From positions 1-64,000 of the forward strand of contig NZ_JBHTJT010000056.1 in assembly GCF_042676185.1 (NCBI RefSeq): a stretch of DNA of 64,000 bases. The letters are read 5' to 3'. Positions within the stretch are counted from its first letter, which is position 1; every line of letters begins with the position of its first letter. A program made the position numbers and the translations under genes. The stretch comes from Tropicimonas aquimaris (GTDB lineage Bacteria; Pseudomonadota; Alphaproteobacteria; Rhodobacterales; Rhodobacteraceae). The notes under the pieces were generated by a model that ran no database searches, had not been told where the DNA came from, and worked only from the letters and a program-made list of their open reading frames with translations. This document shows, in pieces, positions 26,497 to 38,112 of the stretch.

Positions 26497-27411
26497 CTAT
26501 AGCGCCAGTTCGTCCTCGAGTTCCAGCAGGTCACCCCTTGGCACCTCCGCCCCGAGACCGATGAAGCGTTCCGCCTCGAGCGTGCGCGCGAACCAGCCCG
26601 AGAGCGCAGCGGCCTCGCGCGGCCCGGCGTCGGGGCCCTCCACGGCATCCAGAACGATCTTCGAAGGCGCCCAGACGATGATTCGCCCGGCGTGGATGGC
26701 ATGGGTGATTTCGGTGCGGCTGTTGACCACGATGCACCGGCGGTCGCGCGCGGCCAGAACCCAGGCGTTCTGCTCCAGCGCCAGAAGGTCGATCCGGCGC
26801 TGCGGCATGGACGCGCCCGCAACCGGCGTGGCGGCGTCCGGCATCCCGACGGTCAGCACCACGGGGCGTTTCAGACGCTCGATCTGGTCGAGCCACCCCG
26901 GAAGCCGCTTGTCCGCAATCGCCGCGTTGGACAGATGCAGCACCAGCGGTCGGGAATAGCGGTCGGGTTCCGGTTCGGTCGGACGCACGACGGCGCAGGA
27001 GCGCTCGATCTCGATACCGAGCGCATAGGGCCCGCGGTCGAGCTTCTCGATTCGTACGAAGACCCGGCGCGCCCGCGGCTCGCCAAGAAGACGTTCGGCG
27101 ACCCGCTCCGCCAGCGTCTCCAGCAGGCTCAGTCGTTCGGCTGCCAGCGCGGCATCGATTGCCTCGGTGATAGCGTCATAGCTGAGGATCCTGTCGACAT
27201 CGTCGGCCAGCGGCGCCGCGGCATGACCGACCTCGACCACCACGTTGAAGCGCAAACGCTGCTCCACGCCGCGCTCCTCCTGGAAGGCGCCGATTTCGAC
27301 GGTGCGTATATAGTCGCGCAGGGAGATGCGGTCGCGGGGGGCATCCGCGGGCGCCGTCGCGGAGGCGCGGCTTTCGGGATGGGCGAAGGCGAGTGTAATG
27401 TCGGTCGTCAT
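26497..27411 (-). CDS. folB: dihydroneopterin aldolase with a C-terminal extension
   Basis: The first half (about residues 29-139) is FolB, which cleaves 7,8-dihydroneopterin in folate synthesis: RTVEIGAFQEERGVEQRLRF, DDVDRILSYDAITEAI, LLETLAERVAERLL, and RIEKLDRGPYALGIEIER with the catalytic lysine. FolB proteins normally end there at about 120 residues. Here another 155 residues follow (LVLHLSNAAIADKRLPGW, GMPDAATPVAG, CIVVNSRTEITHAI, FIGLGAEVPRGDLLELEDE) that I cannot assign. The extension occurs, as I recall, across this bacterial group, so it is not a local fusion. The ATG of MTTDITLAF was chosen over one 21 codons upstream. First gene of folB-folP-glmM. Confidence 0.88.
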   Translation of the reverse strand: MTTDITLAFAHPESRASATAPADAPRDRISLRDYIRTVEIGAFQEERGVEQRLRFNVVVEVGHAAAPLADDVDRILSYDAITEAIDAALAAERLSLLETLAERVAERLLGEPRARRVFVRIEKLDRGPYALGIEIERSCAVVRPTEPEPDRYSRPLVLHLSNAAIADKRLPGWLDQIERLKRPVVLTVGMPDAATPVAGASMPQRRIDLLALEQNAWVLAARDRRCIVVNSRTEITHAIHAGRIIVWAPSKIVLDAVEGPDAGPREAAALSGWFARTLEAERFIGLGAEVPRGDLLELEDELAL

Positions 27412-27558
27412 GTCGGCTTCATGCCACGTTCCGCCGGCAAAGCCACGCGGCAAACGACGAATTTGAACCGCCATGCGATCCCTGCGACCTGCCGGACGCG
27501 CCGAGGAAACGTATCCGACGTCCCTTTCAGGCGATCGGGCATCAGGAGCGTCGCGGGC

Positions 27559-28242
27559 TTACGACCGCGGGTGGCGGTAGAAACGGTGATCCCCGATGTC
27601 CGCCGTCCTCGGAAATTTCTTCGACCAGGACGGGCGCACGGCGGTGGTGTGGTAGTGGGTGGCCCCACCGGTCAGCAGCCGCGGCGCGCCGTTCAGCATC
27701 AGCCGCGCCACCTTGCCGACCCGGCGAAAGGCGGAGGGCTCGTTGATGTTCTCGGGATTGCCATCGCAGGTGTAAGTGAACTGGCACTGGTACCGCTTGC
27801 CGGTGCCCTGGTTGACCACGCCGCAGACGGTGTTCGGGTAGAGCGGGCTTTTCACGCGGTTCAGAATGACCTCGGCCACCGCGAACTGGCCTTTCACGCT
27901 CTCGCCGCGCGCCTCGAAATAAAGCGCCTCGGCAAGGCATTCCCATTCCTGTCCGCCCTCGACGAAGGGCTGCTTGTCGAGCCAGCCCCGCGTATAGCTC
28001 ACGGACTTGAAAGTGCGCGGACGCGATTTCGCACGGAGGGAGCTGCTCGGGGCCAGGCGCCCCAGATGGTCGTCGCTGAGCGAGTTCAGCACGCGGCTTT
28101 CCATTCCCATCAGGCTTTCCAGTCGCTCAGCCCCAGACCCTGACGGGTCCGTCGAGGTCGACAGACGGACTTCGGCTTGTGCTGCTCCGGAGAGCGAAAT
28201 ACCGAAAACAAGCGACAGAACGGTTGCACGCAAAAACGACAT
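27559..28242 (-). CDS. SleB-type cell wall hydrolase
   Basis: A 227-residue secreted protein with a signal peptide (MSFLRATVLSLVFG to GAAQA, residues 1-22) and a Hydrolase_2/SleB domain from about 95 on. The domain contains ECLAEALYFEARGES with the catalytic glutamate, VAEVILNRVKSPLYPNTVCG, QCQFTYTCDG and GATHYHT. These enzymes cut peptidoglycan glycan strands as lytic transglycosylases; in Gram-negatives they act in the periplasm. The frame is open 112 codons further upstream, but that stretch overlaps the next gene's 3' end and lacks family support, so I placed the start at the ATG before the signal peptide. Confidence 0.92.
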   Translation of the reverse strand: MSFLRATVLSLVFGISLSGAAQAEVRLSTSTDPSGSGAERLESLMGMESRVLNSLSDDHLGRLAPSSSLRAKSRPRTFKSVSYTRGWLDKQPFVEGGQEWECLAEALYFEARGESVKGQFAVAEVILNRVKSPLYPNTVCGVVNQGTGKRYQCQFTYTCDGNPENINEPSAFRRVGKVARLMLNGAPRLLTGGATHYHTTAVRPSWSKKFPRTADIGDHRFYRHPRS

Positions 28243-28432
28243 AAGACTTTCCCACCCAGCGACGCGTCTGGCCACGTCGAGCCGTCGGGGGCGATAGCGC
28301 ACGACGGCTAAAGGTGTAAATGCCACAAACCGTCCGAATTGGCAGGGACGCTGACCTAACGGCAGAATCGTGGCCAAAATGTGACGAAACTGGGCGGATT
28401 TCCGCCAGAAATCGGCAGAAAACTGCGCGTTT

Positions 28433-30982
<2,550 letters not shown>

Positions 30983-31124
30983 AGGCGATTCCTTCGTATT
31001 GCGCCGGCCCCACAAGGATAGCCGAGCCGCGCCCTGCCACAACCGCTGCTGTGCAGCATCGCGGATTGCAGGCATTCGCGCAACAGCCGCCCGCCCGGCC
31101 GGTAGGCCGAACAGGCCCGTACCA

Positions 31125-33344
31125 TCAGCCCTCGATACGCGTGAGATCGGCCGCCTGCAGGCAGATTTCCCGGATCCGGTGCAGCAGGTTCAGCCGGTTG
31201 CGGCGCACGATCTGGTTGTCGGTGTTGACCTGGACCGCCTCGAAGAACGCGTCGATCGGAGCACGCAGGGAGGCCATGGCTCCCATGGCCGACGCGAAAT
31301 CTTCGGCCTCGATGGCCGAAGAGATCGCCCCCTCCGCGCGGTCCAGCGCGTCGAACAACGCCCGCTCCTCGTCGCTCTCGGCAAATTTGCGGTCGGGCCC
31401 GAACTCGTAGGAGACCCCATCGGCCTCCTCGGCCTGGGTCAGAATGTTGTTGGCCCGCTTGAAGCCCTGCAGCAGGTTCTCCCCGTCCTCGGTGCCAAGG
31501 AAATCCGACAGGGCCCGCGCCCGCTTCACCACCAGCGCAAGGTCGTCCCTGCTGGGCATCGACAGGCAGGCGTCGATCACGTCGTGACGCAGCCCTTCGT
31601 CCCGCAGGTGCACCTTGAGCCGGTCGTGGAAGAAACCGACGAGGTCGTCGCTGGTGTCGGGCGAATGCTCGGTGACCTTCTCGATCCATTCCGGAGCATC
31701 GCCCTCGATCTGATCGATCATCGCCCGCACCGCGCCGCCAAAGACGCCGTGATGCGCAATCTCTCCGAGCAGCGCATTGCAGAGCGCCTCTTCACGGTCG
31801 CTGGCCGGCTCGATCTTGTGGCGCAGGATCTGCGCGTCGATCAGGCGGTCGAGGTTCAGCCGCAGGCCATTGTTCAAAACGAGCCGGATCACGCCGAGCG
31901 CCGCGCGCCGCAGCGCGAACGGGTCCTTGGAGCCGGTGGGCTTCTCGTCAATCGCCCAGAAGCCGGTCAGCGTGTCGAGCTTGTCGGCCAGAGCCACGGC
32001 GACGGAAACCGGCGCGGTCGGCACGCTGTCCGACGGGCCGAGCGGCGAGTAATGCTCTTCCGCGGCGGCGGCGACCTCCGGGGCCAGCCCCGCGGCCTCG
32101 GCGTAATAGCGCCCCATCGTGCCCTGAAGCTCGGGGAACTCGTAGACCATCTCGGACGAGAGGTCGGCCTTGGCCACCTGCGCGGCCTTTTCGGCGTGCG
32201 CCTGATCGGCTCCCACCATCGGCGCGATCTCGCGCGCGAGCCCGGCGATCCGATCGATCCGCGCCTTCTGGGAGCCAAGCTTGTTGTGGAAGGTCACGTT
32301 GTCGAGCGCGTCGAGCCAGTCGCCCATCCCGGCCTTCGCCACGCGCAGGTCGTTCTCCCAGAAGAATTTCGCGTCCGACAGCCGGGCTGCGAGCACCTTC
32401 TGGTTGCCAGCGAGGATCGTCGCGCCGTTGTCCTCGGTCACCATGTTGGCGACGGTGACGAAGCATTCGATCCGGCCGCTCTTCGGATTCATCACCGAGA
32501 AGAACTTCTGATGCTCCTTCATCGAGGTCTTGAGCACCTCGGGCGGCAGGCCGAGGAAGTCGGCGCCGATCTCGCCCATCAGCACCACCGGCCATTCGAC
32601 CAGCCCGGCCACTTCCGCCAGCAGCCCGCGGTCCTCTACGACCTCGAGCCCGCGCGCAAACGCCATGTTGGTCGCGTCATGCCAGATCGCCTCGGCCCGC
32701 TCCTTCGGATCGAGGATCACATGCGCCCGCTTCAACGCGGCCGCGTAATCGTCGAAGCCCCGCACGGCGAAGCGCCCCGGCGCCAGGAACCGGTGTCCCG
32801 CGGTGGTGTCTGCGGCCGCAATCCCGTCGACCTCGAGCGGCACGGTGCTGGTGCCGGCCTCGTCGGTCAGCGTGCAGAGGATCGAGTGCAGCGGCCTCAC
32901 CCAGCGCAGGTTGCCCGCCCCCCAGCGCATGGACTTGGGCCAGGGGAAGTTGCGGATCGCGCTCTCCAGAACCTCGGCCACGATCTCGGCCGCCGGGCGG
33001 CCGGCCTTGGTGATGCTGGCAAACCAGACCTGCCCCTTGCCCGCGTCCCGCGCTTCGAGCTGGTCGCGGGTCAGCCCGGTCGAGCGCAGGAAACCCTCCA
33101 GCGCCTTTTCCGGCGCATCCACCCGCGGCCCCTTGCGCTCCTCGGTCACGGTCGGGCTCTCCGCGCTCAGCCCCTCGACCGTCAACGCCAGCCGGCGCGG
33201 CGTCGCGAAGGCCTCGGCGGAGGCATAGGTGAGCCCCGCCTCGACCAGACCGTCGGTCACCAGCTTCTTCAGATCGGCGCAGGCGCGCGCCTGCATCCGG
33301 GCTGGGATTTCTTCGGAAAGGAGTTCGATCAGAAGATCGGGCAT
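31125..33344 (-). CDS. glyS: glycyl-tRNA synthetase beta subunit
   Basis: The tRNA-recognising beta chain of the alpha2beta2 bacterial glycyl-tRNA synthetase, 739 residues, close to the family's usual 690-740. It opens MPDLLIELLSEEIPARMQ. The body contains ASAEAFATPRRLALTVEGL, MKEHQKFFSVMNPKSGRIEC and DKLDTLTGFWAIDEKPTGSKDP, the last part of an HD-like domain. A C-terminal anticodon-binding region (FFEAVQVNTDN, NRLNLLHRIREI) closes the protein. It lies nine bases after gltS. The alpha chain GlyQ is encoded upstream in the same direction, separated by two unrelated genes. Confidence 0.97.
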   Translation of the reverse strand: MPDLLIELLSEEIPARMQARACADLKKLVTDGLVEAGLTYASAEAFATPRRLALTVEGLSAESPTVTEERKGPRVDAPEKALEGFLRSTGLTRDQLEARDAGKGQVWFASITKAGRPAAEIVAEVLESAIRNFPWPKSMRWGAGNLRWVRPLHSILCTLTDEAGTSTVPLEVDGIAAADTTAGHRFLAPGRFAVRGFDDYAAALKRAHVILDPKERAEAIWHDATNMAFARGLEVVEDRGLLAEVAGLVEWPVVLMGEIGADFLGLPPEVLKTSMKEHQKFFSVMNPKSGRIECFVTVANMVTEDNGATILAGNQKVLAARLSDAKFFWENDLRVAKAGMGDWLDALDNVTFHNKLGSQKARIDRIAGLAREIAPMVGADQAHAEKAAQVAKADLSSEMVYEFPELQGTMGRYYAEAAGLAPEVAAAAEEHYSPLGPSDSVPTAPVSVAVALADKLDTLTGFWAIDEKPTGSKDPFALRRAALGVIRLVLNNGLRLNLDRLIDAQILRHKIEPASDREEALCNALLGEIAHHGVFGGAVRAMIDQIEGDAPEWIEKVTEHSPDTSDDLVGFFHDRLKVHLRDEGLRHDVIDACLSMPSRDDLALVVKRARALSDFLGTEDGENLLQGFKRANNILTQAEEADGVSYEFGPDRKFAESDEERALFDALDRAEGAISSAIEAEDFASAMGAMASLRAPIDAFFEAVQVNTDNQIVRRNRLNLLHRIREICLQAADLTRIEG

Positions 33345-33353
33345 GGTTGGTCC

Positions 33354-34565
33354 TCAGAGCGGCAGGAAGAACTGGATCGCGACACTGTTCACGATATCCA
33401 CGAAGAAGGCCGAGACGAGCGGCAGGATGACGAAGGCCATCGGCGAGGGGCCGTAACGCTTGGTCACGGCGGTCATGTTGGCGATGGCGGTGGGCGTGGC
33501 GCCGAGCGAGACGCCGCCGAAGCCGGAGGCAAGCACCGCCGCGCGATAGCCCCGCCCCATCGCGGGGAAAAGCACGAAGAGCGTGAAGACGACGGAGAGC
33601 AGCACCTGCGCCCCCATCACCACCGCCAGCACCAGCCCCATGCCCTGCAGCGTCCAGAGCTGGAGGCTCATCAGCGACATCGCGAGAAAGGTGCCGAGCG
33701 CGAAATCGGAGACCATGGCCAGTGTGGGCGTCCGGCGCACTTCGACCACGCGCGGCATCACCGCGGGGATGAGGTTGCCCAGAACGATGCCGGTCAGCAG
33801 GCAGGGCACGAAAGGCGGCAGTTCGACCCCGGTATAGCTCAGCGCCTCCCAGAGAGAGATCCCGATGGCGATGGTCACGTGCACCCAGAGCATCACGCGC
33901 ATGAAGGACAGGTGGTCGATCGTCTCGACCTCCTCGTCCTCGAAGCTCACGCCGATGGTGTTTTCTTCCTCCGGGCGCTCGGGCGTCAGCCCGTGCCGGT
34001 TGATCAGGTATTTCGCGATCGGCCCGCCGATCAGCGCCGCGCAGACGAGGCCGATCGTGGCCACCGCGACGCCAAGCTCGCTCACCCCGGCCGCGCCGCC
34101 GGTCAGTTCCTCGATCCGGGGCGTCCACGCGATCACCGTGCCGTGGCCGCCGATCAGCGCCGCCGAGCTCAGCAGCACGCTGAATTCCGGCGGCAGATCG
34201 AACAGTCGCGCGCCCGCGACGCCGACGAGGTTCTGCAGCACGACATAGCCGATGGTCAGCACCAGCAGGATCGCCAGCGGCACCCCGCCGCGCGCCAGGT
34301 CCGAAAGCCGCGCATTCAGCCCGATGCCGGTGAAGAAGACCAGCAGGAAGTAGTCCCGCGCGGCCAGGTCGAAGGCGATGGCCCGCCCGAGCAGGCCGTA
34401 GATCAGCATGGTGACAAACGCGACCAGCAGCCCGCCGGACACCGGCTCGGGGATGTTGAAATCGCGCAGAAAGGCGACCTGCCGGGTCAGCTTCGCTCCG
34501 AGCAGGTACACGAGAAAGGCAAGCGTCACCGAGGCGAAGCCGTTGAGTGTCATTGTCTCGATCAC
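33354..34565 (-). CDS. gltS: sodium/glutamate symporter
   Basis: A 403-residue inner-membrane carrier of the GltS family, importing glutamate with sodium. About ten hydrophobic segments form two inverted halves. Typical stretches are VYLLGAKLTRQVAFLRDFNIPEP, the re-entrant SAALIGGHGTVIAW, and its counterpart ASGFGGVSLGATPTAIANM. PEPVSGGL early in the protein is also characteristic. Its ATG overlaps the stop of the DUF6446 gene by four bases and its stop lies nine bases before glyS, so it is embedded in the glycyl-tRNA synthetase operon, an unusual setting for a transporter. Confidence 0.95.
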   Translation of the reverse strand: MIETMTLNGFASVTLAFLVYLLGAKLTRQVAFLRDFNIPEPVSGGLLVAFVTMLIYGLLGRAIAFDLAARDYFLLVFFTGIGLNARLSDLARGGVPLAILLVLTIGYVVLQNLVGVAGARLFDLPPEFSVLLSSAALIGGHGTVIAWTPRIEELTGGAAGVSELGVAVATIGLVCAALIGGPIAKYLINRHGLTPERPEEENTIGVSFEDEEVETIDHLSFMRVMLWVHVTIAIGISLWEALSYTGVELPPFVPCLLTGIVLGNLIPAVMPRVVEVRRTPTLAMVSDFALGTFLAMSLMSLQLWTLQGMGLVLAVVMGAQVLLSVVFTLFVLFPAMGRGYRAAVLASGFGGVSLGATPTAIANMTAVTKRYGPSPMAFVILPLVSAFFVDIVNSVAIQFFLPL

Positions 34566-35029
34566 TCGGCGAACTCCTCGTTCACCTGGTGCCAGACATA
34601 GCCGCGCCCGTCCTCAAAAATCGCGACGACCCGGTCCACGCCAGTCGCGATGTCCTTCTGCCCCAGGAAGGCGACGGCCTCGCCCTGTTCCAGCGCCTCG
34701 CCCACTTCTTGTGCGTCGAAACACTCAAACCAGCGCGGCCCGACCAGCGGCACGGCCTTGGCATAAGGCTCGTAGGTCTCGGTCAGCATCGACAGCGACA
34801 TCGGCGTGGTGAAACAGGCGCGATAGCGGATCGGCGAGGAAATGGCGTCGATCGCCCGGATGTTTTCGGCGAGGATCGGCTCCGGAGCGCCACCGATCAG
34901 GGTCAACGAGATCTCCTCCGGAGAAGCGGAGACCTCTTCGTAGTAGTAATATTCCTGCAAATAGTAGACCATCGCCCCGAAAATCAGCGCGATCGCCACG
35001 ATTCCACCCCCGATGATCTTCCCGCTCAT
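34562..35029 (-). CDS. DUF6446 small membrane-anchored protein
   Basis: A 155-residue protein with an N-terminal membrane anchor (GGGIVAIALIFGAMVYYL, residues 7-24), a tyrosine cluster (EYYYYEEV) and a globular domain of about 110 residues containing IRYRACFTTPMSL, GPRWFECFDA and EAVAFLGQKDIATGVDRVVA. I take it for the DUF6446 family, which in Rhodobacterales travels with glyQ and glyS. The function is not known. The anchor predicts a periplasmic domain. It overlaps gltS by four bases and follows glyQ by 124 bases. Confidence 0.8.
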   Translation of the reverse strand: MSGKIIGGGIVAIALIFGAMVYYLQEYYYYEEVSASPEEISLTLIGGAPEPILAENIRAIDAISSPIRYRACFTTPMSLSMLTETYEPYAKAVPLVGPRWFECFDAQEVGEALEQGEAVAFLGQKDIATGVDRVVAIFEDGRGYVWHQVNEEFAE

Positions 35030-35153
35030 GTCGCCACCGTCCCGGCTGCCCCTGCGCGGCTCCCCGGATCGCCATGATCTTCAGCGGGGCCAGGGCCCTG
35101 CTGCCGGGGCTGGCGCAATAGCGCGGCCCGGTGGCTGATGGCGGCAGGCCGGG

Positions 35154-36083
35154 TCACGGCGCGACCCACCCCCCGGCTTCGGTCTGCACGAAGGCATCGG
35201 CGCAGCGCTTGGCAAGCGCACGCACCCGCCCGATATAGGCCTGCCGCTCGGTCACCGAGATCACGCCGCGTGCGTCGAGCAGGTTGAACAGGTGGCTGGC
35301 CTTGATGCACTGGTCGTAGGCCGGGTGCGCCATGACGATGCGCTTGCCGGTCTTGGGATCGACCTCGCCATGCGAGAGAATGTACTCGCAATGGGCCTCG
35401 GCCTCCTCGAACTGCTTGAGCAGCACGTCGGTGTCGGCCACATCGAAGTTCCAACGGCTGTATTCCGCCTCCGTCTGCCGGAACACGTCGCCATAGGTCA
35501 GCGGGATCGGCGCGTCGGGGCGGTTGAACGGCATGTCCATCACGTGATCGACGCCGAGCACGTACATGGCAAGGCGCTCCAGCCCGTAGGTCAGCTCGCC
35601 CGAGACCGGCTTGCAATCATGCCCGCCGACCTGCTGGAAATAGGTGAACTGGCTCACCTCCATCCCGTCGCACCAGACTTCCCAGCCGAGGCCCCAGGCG
35701 CCCAGCGTGGGGCTTTCCCAGTCATCCTCGACGAAGCGGATGTCATGCAGCGCCATGTCGATGCCGATCGCCTCCAGCGAGCCGAGGTAGAGCGCCTGCA
35801 GGTCCGGCGGGCTCGGCTTGATGAGCACCTGGTACTGGTAATAGTGCTGCAGCCGGTTGGGGTTCTCGCCGTAGCGCCCGTCGGTGGGCCGGCGGGAGGG
35901 CTGCACGTAGGCGGCGGCCCAGGCATTGCTGCCGAGCGCCCTGAGCGTCGTCGCCGGGTGGAACGTGCCCGCCCCGACCTCCATGTCATACGGCTGGAGG
36001 ATCGCGCATCCCTTCTCGGCCCAATAGGTTTGCAGCCGCAGAATCACCTCCTGGAAACAGGTCGGTCGGGTGGTGTCGGTCAT
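35154..36083 (-). CDS. glyQ: glycyl-tRNA synthetase alpha subunit
   Basis: The catalytic class II chain that activates glycine with ATP, 309 residues. It contains FQEVILRLQTYWAEKGCAI, QPYDMEVGAGTFHPAT, AYVQPSRRPTDGRYGENPN and the YGLERLAMYVLGVD motif 3 region. The start at MTDTTRPTCFQEV matches the family; an upstream extension of 37 codons does not. It leads the cluster glyQ-DUF6446-gltS-glyS and is divergent from the SPOR/pseudo-protease gene. The 220-base divergent gap holds the promoters; I saw no T-box or glycine riboswitch in it. Confidence 0.97.
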   Translation of the reverse strand: MTDTTRPTCFQEVILRLQTYWAEKGCAILQPYDMEVGAGTFHPATTLRALGSNAWAAAYVQPSRRPTDGRYGENPNRLQHYYQYQVLIKPSPPDLQALYLGSLEAIGIDMALHDIRFVEDDWESPTLGAWGLGWEVWCDGMEVSQFTYFQQVGGHDCKPVSGELTYGLERLAMYVLGVDHVMDMPFNRPDAPIPLTYGDVFRQTEAEYSRWNFDVADTDVLLKQFEEAEAHCEYILSHGEVDPKTGKRIVMAHPAYDQCIKASHLFNLLDARGVISVTERQAYIGRVRALAKRCADAFVQTEAGGWVAP

Positions 36084-36303
36084 GGCTCGGCCCTGCTCGG
36101 TTGTCGGTCGCACTTGGCGGTGTTGCGCCTCAATAGGCGGCAGGCGGGCAAGGGTCAATCGCACCCCGGGACGCCGGCGATGCAGGACGGCCACGCTCCG
36201 CCGCCTCAGTCAGAATTGAGGTGCGCCCGCATGCGCCTCTGCTATTTTCCCGCGAAACGCCGCGTGGTCGGCAGAAACAGGCGAATTTCCGGGGAACCGA
36301 GCA

Positions 36304-38082
36304 GTGAAGCGCATTCTTTTGATTTTTTCGATCATGTCATTCTGGATCGTCGCGACGGGCGCGCGGGCGCAGCAGGACACGGCGTGGGTCCAGATCGAGG
36401 CCGTCCGCACCCTGGCGCTGGCGCAGGACAGGGCCCGCGCCTATGCCGGTGCGCTTCCCAATGTCGCCGGCTTCCGCACCGGGACGACCTGGTACGCTGT
36501 TGCGCTCGGCCCCTACACGGCGGCAACCGCCGAGGCCGAGCTGGCCGCGCTCAAGCGCGACGGGCTGATCCCCGCGGACAGCTACATCGTAACCTCCGAC
36601 ACCTATGTGCAGCAGTTCTGGCCGGTCGGCACCGACCTGCTTGGCGCGGCGCCCCGCCCCGGAACCGCCGGCACGCTGCCGCTCGCACAGCCCGAGACGC
36701 CCCCTGCCCAGCCCGAGGCGGAGAGCCCCGAAGTGCTGGCCGTTATCCCCGACGAGACGCCGCGCGAGGCCTTGGCCGGCGAGCGCAGCCTGCTGCCGGC
36801 AGAGCGCCAGGAACTGCAGGAAGCCCTGCAATGGGAGGGCTTCTATGCCGGCGGGATCGATGGTGCCTTCGGCCCCGGAACCCGCAACGCCATGGCCGCC
36901 TGGCAGTCCGCCAGGGGCTACGAGGCGTCCGGCGTGCTCACCACCCGCCAGCGCGGCGAGCTGGTCGATGGCTACCGCAGCGTCTTTGCCGATCTCGCCC
37001 TCGCCTCGGTCCGGGACGACACCGCCGGGATCGAGATGATCCTGCCCTCGGGCAAGATCGAGTACGGCGAAACCGAAGCGCCCTTCGTGCATTACGACAG
37101 CAGCGACGATGACGGCATCCGGGTCGTGCTGATCAGCCAGTCGGGCGACGAGGCGACGCTGTTCGGTCTCTACGACATCATGCAGACGCTCAACATCGTC
37201 CCGCCGAGCGGCTTTCGCGAGCGCCAGCAGCGGAGCTTCGTGCTGACGGGCCAGTCCGACACCCTGAGCTCCCACACTTATGCCCAGCTCTCCGACGGCG
37301 AGATCAAGGGGTTCACCCTCGCCTGGCCCCCGGCGCAGGACAGGCTCATGCAACGCGTCGTCCAGACCATGCGCGACAGCTTCATGCCGATCCAAGGCAC
37401 CGTCCTGCCCGACACTGCCCTGAGCGGCGACGGCGCCGACCAGCGGATCGACCTGATGTCCGGCCTCGAGATCCGTCGGCCGGAACGCAGCCGCAGCGGC
37501 TTCTTCATCGATGCGGCCGGGTCCGTGCTGACCACGACGGATGTGCTCGCCCAGTGCAGCCGCCTGACCCTTGGCGAGGAGGCCGAGGCCGAGATCACAG
37601 CCCGCGACGACCGCCTGGGCCTTGCCCTGCTCAAGCCGCGCGAACCGCTCGCACCGATCGCCGTCGCCGAGTTCCGATCCGACGTGCCGCGCCTGAACTC
37701 CGAGGTTGCGCTCGCCGGGTTCTCCTTCGGGGACGTGCTCGACCTGCCGGTGATGACCTATGGCACGCTGGCCGACATCCGCGGCCTGCAGGGCGAGGAC
37801 GATCTCGACCGCCTGTCGCTCGAATCCCGCCCCGGCGACGCGGGCGGACCGGTCTTCGACGGCACCGGCGCGATTATCGGCATGCTGCGCGCCCGCTCCG
37901 ACAGCGACGGACGGCAATTGCCCCCCGATGTGAACTTCGCTGTCGATGTGCCGGCGATGGCGGAGTTTCTGGACGGGGCCGGCGTCGCGCTGCGCGGCTC
38001 GGACCGCCACGCCGCCCTGCCGCCCGAAGACCTCACGACGCTGGCTGGCGACCTCACGGTCCGGGTCAGCTGCTGGAACTGA
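36304..38082 (+). CDS. secreted SPOR-like/peptidoglycan-binding protein with an inactive trypsin-fold domain
   Basis: A 592-residue exported protein. The signal peptide (1-22) ends ARA. Residues about 28-100 look SPOR-like (WVQIEAVRTLALAQDRARAY, WYAVALGPYTAATAEAELAA). A proline/glutamate linker leads to a PG_binding_1 domain (about 163-223, LQEALQWEGFYAGGIDGAFG). A middle region with no recognisable family (230-390) follows. The C-terminal domain has a trypsin fold: GFFIDAAGSVLTTTDVLAQC where the catalytic His should be (D413 in its place), DDRLGLALLK with the aspartate region, and RPGDAGGPVFD with alanine (A513) at the nucleophile position. Two of three triad residues are therefore missing. 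It probably binds cell wall and a protein partner rather than cutting. Divergent from glyQ. Confidence 0.82.
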   Translation: MKRILLIFSIMSFWIVATGARAQQDTAWVQIEAVRTLALAQDRARAYAGALPNVAGFRTGTTWYAVALGPYTAATAEAELAALKRDGLIPADSYIVTSDTYVQQFWPVGTDLLGAAPRPGTAGTLPLAQPETPPAQPEAESPEVLAVIPDETPREALAGERSLLPAERQELQEALQWEGFYAGGIDGAFGPGTRNAMAAWQSARGYEASGVLTTRQRGELVDGYRSVFADLALASVRDDTAGIEMILPSGKIEYGETEAPFVHYDSSDDDGIRVVLISQSGDEATLFGLYDIMQTLNIVPPSGFRERQQRSFVLTGQSDTLSSHTYAQLSDGEIKGFTLAWPPAQDRLMQRVVQTMRDSFMPIQGTVLPDTALSGDGADQRIDLMSGLEIRRPERSRSGFFIDAAGSVLTTTDVLAQCSRLTLGEEAEAEITARDDRLGLALLKPREPLAPIAVAEFRSDVPRLNSEVALAGFSFGDVLDLPVMTYGTLADIRGLQGEDDLDRLSLESRPGDAGGPVFDGTGAIIGMLRARSDSDGRQLPPDVNFAVDVPAMAEFLDGAGVALRGSDRHAALPPEDLTTLAGDLTVRVSCWN

Positions 38083-38112
38083 GCCCGTACCCCGCGGCTC
38101 CGGCCGGAGGCG

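Noticed and set aside
25440..26822. Apparent N-terminal fusion of about 460 residues on GlmM
   Set aside because: The extension is folP and folB read in another frame. GlmM begins at MSRNLFGTDG.
28393..28406. Perfect palindrome GGCGGA-TT-TCCGCC beyond the PPDK-like stop
   Set aside because: It has no T run and no clear operator context; it may be a weak terminator or chance in GC-rich sequence.
36128..36221. Distant inverted repeat CCTCAAT/ATTGAGG in the glyQ gap
   Set aside because: Only seven bases over an 80-base distance; expected by chance at this scale.
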